In this document: piece after piece, positions 1-8,096 of the stretch
Layout: every line of letters begins with the position of its first letter
Numbering within the stretch: the stretch's first letter is position 1
NCBI GenBank assembly: GCA_044223665.1
Contig: JBGALT010000007.1
Location: 1-64,000, forward strand
Direction of reading: 5' to 3'
DNA: 64,000 nt
Origin: JBBSAT01 sp044223665
GTDB taxonomy: Bacteria; Myxococcota_A; Polyangia; Polyangiales; Sandaracinaceae
Program-made: the position numbers and the translations under genes
Notes under the pieces: model-generated
Databases searched by the model: none
What the model was told of the DNA's origin: nothing
The model's input: only the letters and a program-made list of their open reading frames with translations

Positions 1-828
1 GGCGTCGGGCGACGTCTCCGCGTCGCGGCACGCGCGATCGGCGCCGTCGCAGTCTTGATCGACGCCGTCGCCACAGACGTCGGTCGCGCCGGGGTGGATC
101 GTCGGGTCGGCGTCGTCGCAGTCGCGCGCATCCTGCGCGCCATCGCCGTCGGCGTCGGGCCCGGGCGCCTCGCACGTCACGCCTGGCTCCTGGTCGTAGA
201 CCCCTTGGTCGGTCCAGAACGTCGACGTCGTGCCCTCGGAGCAGGCACCGAAGTAGGGATCGATCCGCGCGCCGCCAGCTTGCGGGTGGACCTCGAAGTG
301 CAGGTGCGCCGTGGTGCTGCAGCCCGAGCTCCCGATCTGCCCGAGCACTTGTCCGCACGTCACGTGGTCGCCGACCGCGACCCGCACGCTCTCCGTCCGC
401 ATGTGGGCATACGTCACGCGGAACGCGCCGTGGTCGATCACCACGTGGTTGGCGAAGCCCGCGCCGATCGAGGGGCCGCATCGGTCGTCGACGGTGCCGT
501 CGCACGTCCGGCAGTGGTCGTAGAAGCCGTCGATCGCCGCGACGACCACGCCGTCGGCCACCGCGACGATGTCGTAGCCGGTGTCGATGGCCGCGTTGCC
601 GCCGCGCAGCAGGTAGTCGACGCCTCGGTGGCCGTCGACGGCTGCGCCGTGGCCCGTGTGGCAGTCGTAGTCGACCCAGCTGCCCGGGGTCGGATCGAGA
701 TCGACGTAGTTGTGCCCGCTGATGCAGTCCACGCAGCCGATCGGGCTGCGAAACAGCTGCGCGGCGGCCGGGCTCGGCCCCAGAAGCGCTCCGAGCGCTG
801 CGGCGAGAACGAGGATCGTGGGTCGCAT
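1..828 (-). CDS. M23 family metallopeptidase with MopE-type tail (partial, C-terminus outside window)
   Basis: A reading frame opens at the ATG ending at 828 and runs in frame off the left edge (276 residues visible). Residues 1-24 form a signal peptide ending at an AQ cleavage site. The LytM/M23 zinc-peptidase fold follows: HRGVD at 67-71 supplies the first zinc ligands, YAH ends at His142, and HLHFE at 175-179 gives the HxH motif. All catalytic positions of an active endopeptidase are present, so cleavage of peptidoglycan cross-bridges in the periplasm or outside the cell is likely (family knowledge). Residues 224-262 form an Asp-rich DADGDG..DCDDADPTIHPGA..DQDCDG unit typical of MopE metal-binding repeats, so the enzyme is fused to a putative calcium/metal-binding tail. 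The full length is unknown. Confidence 0.9.
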   Translation of the reverse strand, partial: MRPTILVLAAALGALLGPSPAAAQLFRSPIGCVDCISGHNYVDLDPTPGSWVDYDCHTGHGAAVDGHRGVDYLLRGGNAAIDTGYDIVAVADGVVVAAIDGFYDHCRTCDGTVDDRCGPSIGAGFANHVVIDHGAFRVTYAHMRTESVRVAVGDHVTCGQVLGQIGSSGCSTTAHLHFEVHPQAGGARIDPYFGACSEGTTSTFWTDQGVYDQEPGVTCEAPGPDADGDGAQDARDCDDADPTIHPGATDVCGDGVDQDCDGADRACRDAETSPDA

Positions 829-1128
829 GGTGCCTCCGCTGCTGCAGCCCACGTGCCAGCACCGCCGAGGTCCCCTCCGCATGGAGGACATCCTCGCATG
901 GCGAGCGGGCCGCGCGCTCCGGGCCTGTACTGCCTCGCAGTCGCGAGGCTCCGTGTCGCTCGGCGGCGACAGCTGTCGCCGGCGGATGCGGTCGAGGGCA
1001 TGCCGGCGTCTCCGATGCCGGTCGTGGGTTGGGCGAGCCTCGAAGATCGCGGGGGACCGTCGTCGACGATCTCCTCGCTCGGTGCGCCGAGTGCATGACG
1101 AACCGATCCGGTCGTTCTTACACGGGCC
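829..1128. other. Intergenic region, no convincing gene
   Basis: About 300 bases lie between the start of the M23 peptidase and the end of the repeat lipoprotein, both on the minus strand. Open frames exist on both strands, but they are Arg/Pro-rich shadows without ribosome binding sites or recognisable motifs. It should contain the promoter of the peptidase gene, but I cannot point to a clear -35/-10 pair. Confidence 0.5.
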
Positions 1129-3792
1129 CTAACGGACGACGACCGCGATCGTACTTTCCCCGAGCTCGATCGCGCCGACGACCGGGTCGACCAACACGCC
1201 GAAACCCTCACGGCCTCGCCAGCGTGTGAACGCGCGCGCCGGCAGCGGCGTCGCGGAGAAGGGAGCGCCGCCAATTCCGCCAAACGGACCGGCGTCGAAC
1301 GGCGGCAACGGGGCCGAGGCAAATGGCGCCCAGCCGCTCGGCGTGACGCGCAACTCGTAGTCGCCACAGAAGAAGCCGATGCGATCGATGTTGGTGCCTT
1401 GGCGCCCGTACATGTTGGTGATGAACTTGCCGAAGGGGCAGGCCGGGTGCCCAAAGTCGAAAGGACCGACCACATCTGCGCCCACCCACACAGGACCCGG
1501 CGTCGAAGCGTCTGCTCGCACGAAATAGCGATACGTCGCTCCGCTACGATCTTCGACCAAACGCAGCGGTGCGCAGTCCATGACCATGTAGCTCACGACG
1601 TCCATCGACTCGACGTACGCCCCGGTCGCGACATGGCCTTCCGGGCACAGGGTGCGCGTAGGCCAACCGGGGCGACCGGGGCCACCGTAGTACTGCGTGG
1701 TCGTAGGCGTGCCGACGGTGATGCTCACCGGGCAACCGTCGTCGATCACACCGTCGCAGTCGTCGTCGCGACCGTTGCACGCTTCGACGCGAGCGGTGAG
1801 GTCATCGGAACACACGACCATCCCGCCGGAGCAAGCCTCGACCCCGTCGGCGCACACGTCGGCATCGCTGCCGTCGCAACTCGAGTAGGACTGACCCGAC
1901 CCATCCGGCGTCGCCGGGTTGCAGTCGTCGTCGAGACCGTTGCATCGATCGAGGCGTGCCGAGCCGAGGTCCGTGCAGACGAGCGCACCGCTTCTGCACT
2001 GCCGCGTATCGTCGCTGCACAGGTCGCTGTCCGAGCTGTCACAGGCCATCCCCACAGCAGGGTCCTGGCTACCATCCGGCGTAGCGAGAGAGCAGTCGTC
2101 GTCGATGCCGTTGCACAGCTCCCGGTTGTCACCCGTCGTGTCGGTGCACACGAGGTGCCCCGCCGTACACACCCGCATTCCTTCCGTGCACGAGTCCGCG
2201 TCGGCGCCGTCGCAGGCAGTGCCGGAGAGTGGGTCGTTTGCGCCATCCGGCGTTCCGGGATTGCAGTCGTTGTCCAGACCGTCGCAGACATCCAACGCGG
2301 TGCCCGCAGGGTCATCACATGCGAGGGCACCCATCGTGCAGATGCGTGCACCGTCCGCGCACGCGTCCGAGTCTGCACCGTCGCACGCCACGCCCATCAT
2401 CGGATCGCTGCTGCCGTCTGCGCTCGTGGGGTTGCAGTCGTCGTCGATGCCGTTGCACAGATCCCGTGTGTCCGGGCTGAGGTCGGAACACGTCAACGCG
2501 CCCGTCGTGCAGCTGTAGACGCCCTCCGCGCAGAGGTCGCTGTCTGCGCCGTCGCAGCTCGTCCCCACTCGAGAGTCGCCCGATCCGTCGGGCGTGCCCG
2601 CATTGCAGTCGTTGTCGAGGCCGTCGCAGAGATCAGGCGTCATGCCGCCAGTGTCGTTGCACGACAGAGATCCGGTGGTGCACACCCAGGTACCATCCGC
2701 GCACGCGTCGGCGTCGGGTCCGTCACAAGGAGCTCCGATGCTCGCCTCGCCCTCGCCGTCCGCGGTACGCGGATCGCAGTCGTCATCGATTCCATTGCAT
2801 CGTTCGATGCTGTCGGTCGTGGCGTCCGAGCAGCGCATGGATCCCACCTCGCATTGGAGCGTTCCCTCCGCACAGAGGTCGACGTCGCCACCGTCGCAGG
2901 GGGCGCCGTTGCTCACCTCGGCGCTTCCATCGGCCGTCCCGGGGCTGCAGTCGTCGTCCAGTCCGTTGCACACGTCGTACGTGCTGGCCGTGGTGTCGCT
3001 GCACACCAGGCGGCCCGCGCTGCACGAAACGTGTCCTTCGACGCACAAGTCCGCGTCATCGCCGTCGCACGCACTGCCGGGTGCTGGGTCGTCGAGATCG
3101 TCCGCGGTCGTGGGGTCGCAGTCGTCGTCGATCCCGTTGCAGAGCTCGAGTGCGCCGGGGTGTCGAGCCGAGTCGGCGTCGGCGCAATCTCGGCACGCAG
3201 CGACTCCGTCGCCGTCGGCATCTGCGTACGCAACGGAGCCATCGCAATTGTAGTCGACCGGATCGGAGCAATCGCTCTCGGTTGCGCCAGGGTGGCGGGC
3301 CGCGTCGGCGTCATCGCAGTCGTCGTCGAGCGCCGAAAATCCGCTCGGTGCTGCGCACGCGGTTCGTGTGTCGCCCGTCGTGCCATGACCATCGCCGTCG
3401 AGGTCTTGAAAGAAGACGTGCGTGTCGACCGCTTCCTCGTCGATGCGTGCATCGCAATCGTCATCGACGGTGTTGCATAGTTCGGGTGCCCCCGGCCAAA
3501 CGTCGCGATTGGCGTCGTCGCAATCGACCTCGACTGCAAAGCCATCGCCGTCGGCGTCGGCGACGGCGGCATCTTCGCCTCGCTGCGCGTCGCCCGCGGC
3601 AGCGTCGGCTGGTCCTGCGTCATCGTCGCCCGATGGCGCGTCGAACAGTGCGCCATCGAGCCGGTTCTCAGCATCGGGGCGTCCGGTATCTGCGCCCGCT
3701 GCCGAGTCGATGCCGGCGTCGGTAGTCGGTGGCTCAGCCGTACAGCCAAGGCACACAATCAGTACCAGTCCGGCGAGTCGTAGAGAACGCAT
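1129..3792 (-). CDS. Secreted MopE-like Cys/Asp repeat lipoprotein with lectin-like C-terminus
   Basis: 887 residues. The start at 3792 is chosen because a GGGGGG ribosome binding site lies just upstream and a lipoprotein signal (hydrophobic stretch ending LIVCLGC) follows at once. After an Ala/Asp-rich linker come MopE-type units (DADGDG, DCDD, HPGA, ELCN..DDDCD) and then eight tandem units of about 54 residues, each CNG(I/L)DDDC..TADG..CDG.D.D.C.EG...C..G.L.C.D, closed by CNGRDDDCDG. The last 200 residues contain CPEGHVATGAYVE and CPFGKFITNMYGRQGTNIDR, a G-x-I-x-G-x-x-G-x-x-I-D-x-I-G-F pattern like that of jacalin-type or VMO-like beta-prism domains. Probably an outer-surface metal-binding, glycan-binding protein; the function itself is inference. 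It stands alone with no operon partner. Confidence 0.85.
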   Translation of the reverse strand: MRSLRLAGLVLIVCLGCTAEPPTTDAGIDSAAGADTGRPDAENRLDGALFDAPSGDDDAGPADAAAGDAQRGEDAAVADADGDGFAVEVDCDDANRDVWPGAPELCNTVDDDCDARIDEEAVDTHVFFQDLDGDGHGTTGDTRTACAAPSGFSALDDDCDDADAARHPGATESDCSDPVDYNCDGSVAYADADGDGVAACRDCADADSARHPGALELCNGIDDDCDPTTADDLDDPAPGSACDGDDADLCVEGHVSCSAGRLVCSDTTASTYDVCNGLDDDCSPGTADGSAEVSNGAPCDGGDVDLCAEGTLQCEVGSMRCSDATTDSIERCNGIDDDCDPRTADGEGEASIGAPCDGPDADACADGTWVCTTGSLSCNDTGGMTPDLCDGLDNDCNAGTPDGSGDSRVGTSCDGADSDLCAEGVYSCTTGALTCSDLSPDTRDLCNGIDDDCNPTSADGSSDPMMGVACDGADSDACADGARICTMGALACDDPAGTALDVCDGLDNDCNPGTPDGANDPLSGTACDGADADSCTEGMRVCTAGHLVCTDTTGDNRELCNGIDDDCSLATPDGSQDPAVGMACDSSDSDLCSDDTRQCRSGALVCTDLGSARLDRCNGLDDDCNPATPDGSGQSYSSCDGSDADVCADGVEACSGGMVVCSDDLTARVEACNGRDDDCDGVIDDGCPVSITVGTPTTTQYYGGPGRPGWPTRTLCPEGHVATGAYVESMDVVSYMVMDCAPLRLVEDRSGATYRYFVRADASTPGPVWVGADVVGPFDFGHPACPFGKFITNMYGRQGTNIDRIGFFCGDYELRVTPSGWAPFASAPLPPFDAGPFGGIGGAPFSATPLPARAFTRWRGREGFGVLVDPVVGAIELGESTIAVVVR

Positions 3793-4048
3793 AGCCCCCC
3801 CCAGCACGGGCACATTGCATGAACAGCCTCGCGGTTCGCAATAGCTGACGCGGCCAGGCTGAACAGTCGTCAGCGAGATGCGCGCGCGCCGAGCATCCGC
3901 GCGAGCGAGCGCGCGCGGCGTGTTCGGGCTCGAGCTCGCCGAGCGCTGAGCTCCGGGCCGCGTGGGCCGTGCGCGCGACCGCGGCCGGGCGTTTCGCCGA
4001 AGGACCGACCGCGGCGAGAGGAAGGGGGCACGTCGATCGCGAGCTTCG

Positions 4049-4065
4049 GCAGTTTTGGAGAAGCG
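4049..4065 (+). promoter_or_regulatory. Shared 17-bp motif upstream of DoxX-like gene
   Basis: The sequence GCAGTTTTGGAGAAGCG lies 31 bases before the ATG of the DoxX-like gene. It matches 16 of 17 bases of a copy at 4911-4927, upstream of the VOC gene. The two copies bracket an AraC-type regulator, so the motif is a candidate operator for it. The rest of the gap 3793-4096 shows no gene. Confidence 0.5.
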
Positions 4066-4096
4066 CCCTCCCGCCGGCCGGGGCTACACGAGGCCC

Positions 4097-4468
4097 ATGA
4101 ACATCGCGACGTGGGCTCTCCAGGTGTCGATCGCGCTCCACACCCTCGTGGGCGCGCTGTGGAAGCTGTCGAGCTCGGAGGAGTCGGTGCCTTCGCTCCG
4201 CGCGCTCCCGCACGGCGTGTGGCTCGGGCTCTCGGGCATCGAGGTGCTCTGCGCTGCGGCGCTCGTCCTTCCGGCCTTCCAGCGGAAGCTGGGGCGCCTC
4301 GCCCCGATCGCAGCGCTCGTCGTCGCGGCCGAGATGGCGCTCTTCTGCGTCGTGCACCTCTTCTCTGGCGTGACCGAGCACGCGGAGATGATCTACTGGC
4401 TGGTCGTCGCCGCGCTCTCTGCGCTCCTCGCGTACCTCCGGCTCGTGCAGAAGCCGATCGCGGGCTGA
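4097..4468 (+). CDS. DoxX-like small membrane protein
   Basis: 123 residues with four predicted membrane segments (about 7-25, 42-60, 70-90, 95-115), the size and layout of DoxX-like/DUF4267-type integral membrane proteins. The substrate is unknown; DoxX relatives are often linked to redox or electrophile stress. The ATG at 4097 is preferred over an upstream in-frame GTG because the membrane segment begins right after it and because the 17-bp motif lies in the proper upstream position. It is followed by an AraC regulator 37 bases downstream and a VOC enzyme, suggesting one stress-response unit. Confidence 0.75.
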   Translation: MNIATWALQVSIALHTLVGALWKLSSSEESVPSLRALPHGVWLGLSGIEVLCAAALVLPAFQRKLGRLAPIAALVVAAEMALFCVVHLFSGVTEHAEMIYWLVVAALSALLAYLRLVQKPIAG

Positions 4469-4505
4469 TCTCGACCCTCGCGACGAGGACGGCTACCGTC
4501 CTCTC

Positions 4506-4979
4506 GTGCAAGATCCCGAGCTCGTGCGGCGTCTGCTCCGCGCGAAGGACCGCATCGACGCGGCGTCGCACGAAGACTGGCCGGTGTCGCGCCTCGCCCG
4601 CGTGAGCGGTGTGTCGGGGGCGCACTTCGCGCGCTCCTTCAAGGACGCGTTCGGCCTTCCGCCCCATCGCTATCTGCTCACCCGACGGATCGAGCGCGCC
4701 AGCGCGCTCCTGCGCGACACCCGCCAGCCGATCGCCGAGATCGCGTTCCGGACCGGATGGAAGAGCCTCGGAACCTTCGGTCGCACGTTCCGCGACATCA
4801 CCGGCCAGAGCCCGGGCGAGTTCCGCGCCCACGCCCAGGCGACGCCGCACGACATGGCCAGCGTCCCGGCGTGCTTCCTCCACGCGGCGCACCGTCCGGA
4901 CCTGAACATCGCAGTTTCGGAGAAGCGGCGGCGGGAAGGGGGCGATACGACGGAGCCCGAAACGACGGAGGTCGGATGA
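4506..4979 (+). CDS. AraC-family transcriptional regulator, stand-alone DNA-binding domain
   Basis: 157 residues, GTG start. Residues 10-105 are a two-HTH AraC/XylS domain: first helix-turn-helix around SRLARVSGVSGAHFARSFKD, then the linker PHRYLLTRRIERASALLRD and the second helix-turn-helix PIAEIAFRTGWKSLGTFGRTFRD, ending in the usual GQSPGEFR. There is no N-terminal sensing domain. The C-terminal tail (NIAVSEKRRREGG) is encoded by the same 17-bp motif found before the DoxX-like gene, so this part of the gene may be kept for DNA binding rather than protein function. The stop overlaps the start of the VOC gene (ATGA). Confidence 0.9.
   Translation: MQDPELVRRLLRAKDRIDAASHEDWPVSRLARVSGVSGAHFARSFKDAFGLPPHRYLLTRRIERASALLRDTRQPIAEIAFRTGWKSLGTFGRTFRDITGQSPGEFRAHAQATPHDMASVPACFLHAAHRPDLNIAVSEKRRREGGDTTEPETTEVG
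4911..4927 (+). promoter_or_regulatory. Second copy of the 17-bp motif, inside the 3' end of the AraC gene
   Basis: GCAGTTTCGGAGAAGCG, one mismatch to the copy at 4049-4065. It sits 48 bases before the VOC start codon while also coding for AVSEKR of the regulator. It is a candidate internal operator or promoter element for the VOC gene. Confidence 0.45.
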
Positions 4980-5380
4980 GCCAGAACGTGGGTGTGGTCG
5001 GTCTCTACGTGCGCGATCAGGACGAGGCGCTCGCCTTCTACGTCGAGAAGCTCGGCTTCCGCGTGCACACCGACGTGAAGAACGGGAGCTATCGCTGGCT
5101 GACGGTGCAGTGCCCCGACCAGGCGTCGTTCCAGCTCGGCCTCTTCGTCGCCGGCCCGCCGACCGTCGACGCGGCCACGGCCCAAGCCCTGCGCGAGGCA
5201 GTCGCGAAGGGCGCGATGCCGCCGCTCGTCCTCGAGGTGAGCGACGTGCGGGCCACCTTCGAGCGCATGCGAGCGCGCGGGGTCGACTTCACGCAGGAGC
5301 CCGTCGCCCGGTTCGGGAGCGTGGACGCGAGCTTCCGCGACCCTTCCGGCAACGGCTGGAAGCTCGTGCAGACACGCTGA
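4976..5380 (+). CDS. VOC family (glyoxalase/bleomycin-resistance fold) protein
   Basis: 134 residues with the two-module VOC fold: GLYVRDQDEALAFYVEKLGF at the start of the first beta-alpha-beta-beta-beta unit, and LEVSDVRATFERMRARGV followed by ASFRDPSGNGWKLVQ in the second. The DPSGNGWKL end is the typical metal-site edge, but the usual Glu ligand is not in the common -E-L- form (WKLVQ), so metal use is uncertain. The start is the ATG at 4976, overlapping the AraC stop by ATGA, which implies translational coupling. Related AraC-VOC pairs act on electrophiles or small toxic compounds; the substrate cannot be deduced. Confidence 0.85.
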   Translation: MSQNVGVVGLYVRDQDEALAFYVEKLGFRVHTDVKNGSYRWLTVQCPDQASFQLGLFVAGPPTVDAATAQALREAVAKGAMPPLVLEVSDVRATFERMRARGVDFTQEPVARFGSVDASFRDPSGNGWKLVQTR

Positions 5381-5496
5381 GCCGAGCGCCGCGTCGCCGC
5401 CGACGTGATCGGCTCGCCTGCTCGGCGGTCCATTGCGCACCGATTCAGCTCGATTTCAGCGCACGAGTCTCGCATTGCCGCTAAGGCATCGGCGCG

Positions 5497-7287
5497 ATGA
5501 GCACCGACCTCTATTCCGCCACCGTTCTCGCGCGCGCAGGTGCGCAGCTCACCCTTCGCTACGAGCCTCGGCAAGGCCTCCGCGTCGTCTCGACGAGCCG
5601 CACCTACTGGCTCGCGGTGGTCGCAGAGGGTCTCTCGCGCACCGGTCTCGAGAGCCCTCTCGCCGAAGAGATCGACCTCGAGACGCTCTGGGAAGACCCC
5701 GATACGAACAGCGACGAGGACCGCGCCCGAGGATTCGTCCGTGCCGTCTCCGTGCGCGCCGAGGGCGCCGACTTCGCAGCGACGCACGCGACCTTGGCCC
5801 ACGCCGGGCCGATCGAAGTCGATGTCGAGATGACCGACGCACGCTGGGCCGAGGGGATGGCGCCGGGCCTCGCGTGGTCTGGGCTCACCTGGGACGGCGC
5901 GCTCGAGTCGGGCCACGCCGCGGCTCTGCCCGAGGCGCTGGTCGAGCGAGCGATCGAGGACGCCCCGTCGCTCTGGATGGATCGTGCGGAGGCCGTCGAG
6001 CGCGCGCTCGCGCAGAAGGACCCGAGCTCGCTCACGCCGGCGATGGGTCGAGCCTGGATCCTCGCGCTGTGGCTGCGCCGCCCTGGTTGCGATCGCGGGA
6101 TGGGGCTCCACGTCCACGGCCTGCTGCACCTCGTGCACGACGTCGGAGCATCGGGGATGGGACCCGCGTCCATCGCGCTGCGCGCGCTGGCGACCGACGC
6201 GCCGCAGCTCGCGGCTGCCGCGTCCGCGCTGGACGGGCTCGTGGAAGTCCTGAGCGCGGCCCCGGACACCGAACGGCGCGGGTTCTTCGAGGCGCCGATG
6301 GGGACGCCATCCGAGCTCGCGCGTGCCGCATACCGACGCTGCATCGAGAGGGCGGGCGATGCTTGGTCCGTCCATCCCTACGAGGATCTCGTCGATCGCG
6401 TGCTCGGCGTCGGTGCGGCGAGCGTGGGGGAGATCGTCGGCCGTGACGTCCAACCGACGTACTTCACGTCGATGTACCTCGAGCAGCGAATCACGAGCGC
6501 GCCCGGACCGTGGCTGCGCGAGCCGGGGCTCGCAGGTCGCGCTCCGCTACACCAGCTCGTGTCGTGGGCCGGCCACCCCGAGACGCTGGGCCTCGTCCGT
6601 GCGGCGGTCGCCGGAGGGGCCGACCCGAACGCGCGCGATCACACCGGGATGACGCCGTTGCTCGTGATGCTCGACAGCGCGGGGCCTTTTCGCAAGACGA
6701 AGGATCCCAAGAAGTACTCGCTCGTCGATGCCGCCCGCACGTTCTCCGCGTTGGGCGCCGACTTCGGCGCGCGTCGCACGGACGGTCGCGGCGCCGTCGC
6801 GCTCGCCGTGACGCGTGAAGAGCACGACGCGGCGCTGCTCGAGCTGCTGGGCGAGCGCGGGGCGTCCTTCGATACGCTCACGGTCGACGGACGGACGCCG
6901 CTCTTCGACGCGGGCACCCCCGAGGCCGTCGTCGCGCTCCGACGGGGGGGCGCCTCGATCGAGCACCGGTCGCTCGAAGGGCACACCGCCCTCGGCCAGG
7001 CGATCGGTGACGGGCGCGCCGCCGTCGCGCGTGCGCTGCTCGAGGCAGGCGCGGCGATCGACGAGCCTGGACGGTGGGGCGGGACCTTGCTCGCGTCGGC
7101 GATCAGCGCATGGGACCTGGCCCTCTCGCTGAAGCGCAAGACGACCGACTTTCCAGCGCTCGTCCGAGCGCTGGTCGCGAGTGGCCTGCCGCTCGACGTG
7201 TCCGCGAGCGCCGGCGCGCAGGCGAACCGGGCACGCATCGGCGCAGCGCTCGCGAAGGTGAAGCTCGCGCTGCCCGCGGGGGACTGA
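5497..7287 (+). CDS. Ankyrin repeat protein
   Basis: 596 residues, cytoplasmic, no signal peptide. The N-terminal 340 residues match no family I recognise. From about residue 345 ankyrin-type repeats begin: APLHQLVSWAGHPETLGLVRAAV then GGADPNARDHTGMTPL, later GADFGARRTDGRGAVALAV, GASFDTLTVDGRTPLFDA, GASIEHRSLEGHTALGQAI and GAAIDEPGRWGGTLLASAI. These give at least five units for protein-protein contacts. It is monocistronic; the gene downstream zone is decayed. The target is unknown. Confidence 0.85.
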   Translation: MSTDLYSATVLARAGAQLTLRYEPRQGLRVVSTSRTYWLAVVAEGLSRTGLESPLAEEIDLETLWEDPDTNSDEDRARGFVRAVSVRAEGADFAATHATLAHAGPIEVDVEMTDARWAEGMAPGLAWSGLTWDGALESGHAAALPEALVERAIEDAPSLWMDRAEAVERALAQKDPSSLTPAMGRAWILALWLRRPGCDRGMGLHVHGLLHLVHDVGASGMGPASIALRALATDAPQLAAAASALDGLVEVLSAAPDTERRGFFEAPMGTPSELARAAYRRCIERAGDAWSVHPYEDLVDRVLGVGAASVGEIVGRDVQPTYFTSMYLEQRITSAPGPWLREPGLAGRAPLHQLVSWAGHPETLGLVRAAVAGGADPNARDHTGMTPLLVMLDSAGPFRKTKDPKKYSLVDAARTFSALGADFGARRTDGRGAVALAVTREEHDAALLELLGERGASFDTLTVDGRTPLFDAGTPEAVVALRRGGASIEHRSLEGHTALGQAIGDGRAAVARALLEAGAAIDEPGRWGGTLLASAISAWDLALSLKRKTTDFPALVRALVASGLPLDVSASAGAQANRARIGAALAKVKLALPAGD

Positions 7288-7379
7288 AGCGCCCCCGGGA
7301 ATCGAGGCGCGAGCACCGCGAGGGCACGGCCTCGCGGTGGCGCCCGCCGAGAGTTCCGCTCAGGAAGGCAGGAACCGAG

Positions 7380-7600
7380 GAACGTAGCGGCCTTTCGATC
7401 TCCCCTCGCGTGGCGGTCGAAGACGACCCTGGTTGGCGTCACGTGGTCGTTCCACTCGCACGGCACGCACGAGCTTGGTGGTGCGCGGGCCGGCGCGCTC
7501 ACCGAGCAGCTCGACGTCGGCCGCTCGGCCTGCTCGCGGAACCGCGGCCAGTGCTCGCGCACCACGCAGAAGAGCAGTGTCTCCTCGGGCCGGCGCCGTG
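7380..7600 (-). pseudogene. Remnant of a small gene, copy 1
   Basis: The minus strand reads NDHVTPTRVVFDRHARGD around 7397-7451, the same peptide as in the better-preserved remnant at 7690-8027. No start codon, ribosome binding site or continuous frame connects it. It looks like the older of two tandem decayed paralogues. The family is not recognised. Confidence 0.35.
7417..7451. repeat. Direct repeat, left copy (partner 7796-7831)
   Basis: A 28-bp perfect match (7424-7451 with 7804-7831, beginning CGACCCTGGTTGGCGTCACG) extends to about 35 bp with one inserted base in the right copy. On the minus strand both encode NDHVTPTRV, so the repeat is best explained as the conserved core of two tandem, decayed gene copies. 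Confidence 0.8.
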
Positions 7601-7689
7601 AGTCACGGTCCGCCGGCGCCGGCGCCGCGTGCGCGCACGAGCTCTGCGAGGCCGCGGCGGCGAGCACCCCCGCGCCGGGAGCAAGGAAT

Positions 7690-8027
7690 CATCGCCTCCG
7701 GCGTCGTCGAGAGGCCCGAGACGGCCCGACCGACGTATGGATAGAGCATGGTGGCACCGTCGCGACCGATGACGACGTCGGCGCGCCCGGAGATGTCGAA
7801 GACCGACCCTGGTTGGCGTCACGTGGTCGTTGCGGGCGGCCACGCCGCAGAAAGCGCGCACCGCGCTCGAGTGCTCGTCCCGCACAGGGCGTGTGGAACG
7901 TGAAGAGATCCTCTCGCCAGGCGCCCACGAGGACGAACGCGTCGCGCTCGGCCTCGAACAGACCGAGGTGCCCCTCGGCGTCCACGGCGAGCGAGCGCGC
8001 ATGCACCGAGCGTATGTCGCGGAGCAT
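7690..8027 (-). pseudogene. Remnant of a small gene, copy 2, frameshifted
   Basis: An ATG at 8027 opens a protein-like stretch (IRSVHARSLAVDAEGHLGLF, then DAFVLVGAWREDLFTFH) to about 7883. The continuation lies in another frame (AVRAFCGVAARNDHVTPTRV). After a 1-base insertion relative to copy 1 the reading goes on as FDISGRADVVIGRDGATMLY and PYVGRAVSGLSTTPEAM to about 7690. The three segments together would make a protein of roughly 110 residues that copy 1 resembles. Not recognised. The rest of 7288-8096 shows nothing convincing. Confidence 0.5.
7796..7831. repeat. Direct repeat, right copy (partner 7417-7451)
   Basis: See the left copy: a perfect 28-bp core at 7804-7831. The extra C in this copy (GACCGACC against GACGACC) is the indel that shifts the minus-strand frame after TRV. 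Confidence 0.8.
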
Positions 8028-8096
8028 GGGGCGCCGGGCGCCCTCGCGCCCGCGCGCGACCTTCGCGCGCCCACGTCGCGACGGATCTCGACGCGC

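Noticed and set aside
1399..3480. Long plus-strand frame rich in Val/Ala/Arg opposite the repeat lipoprotein
   Set aside because: It is the antisense of the Asp/Cys repeat units (GAC/TGC codons read as GTC/GCA) and has no motif or ribosome binding site.
1129..3792. Regular 160-bp DNA periodicity that could pass for a CRISPR array
   Set aside because: It is explained by tandem 54-residue protein repeats in an intact reading frame; units are too long and spacers are not unique.
7417..7831. Direct repeats as attachment sites of an integrated element
   Set aside because: The repeats encode the same peptide in two decayed gene copies; there is no integrase or tRNA at either end.
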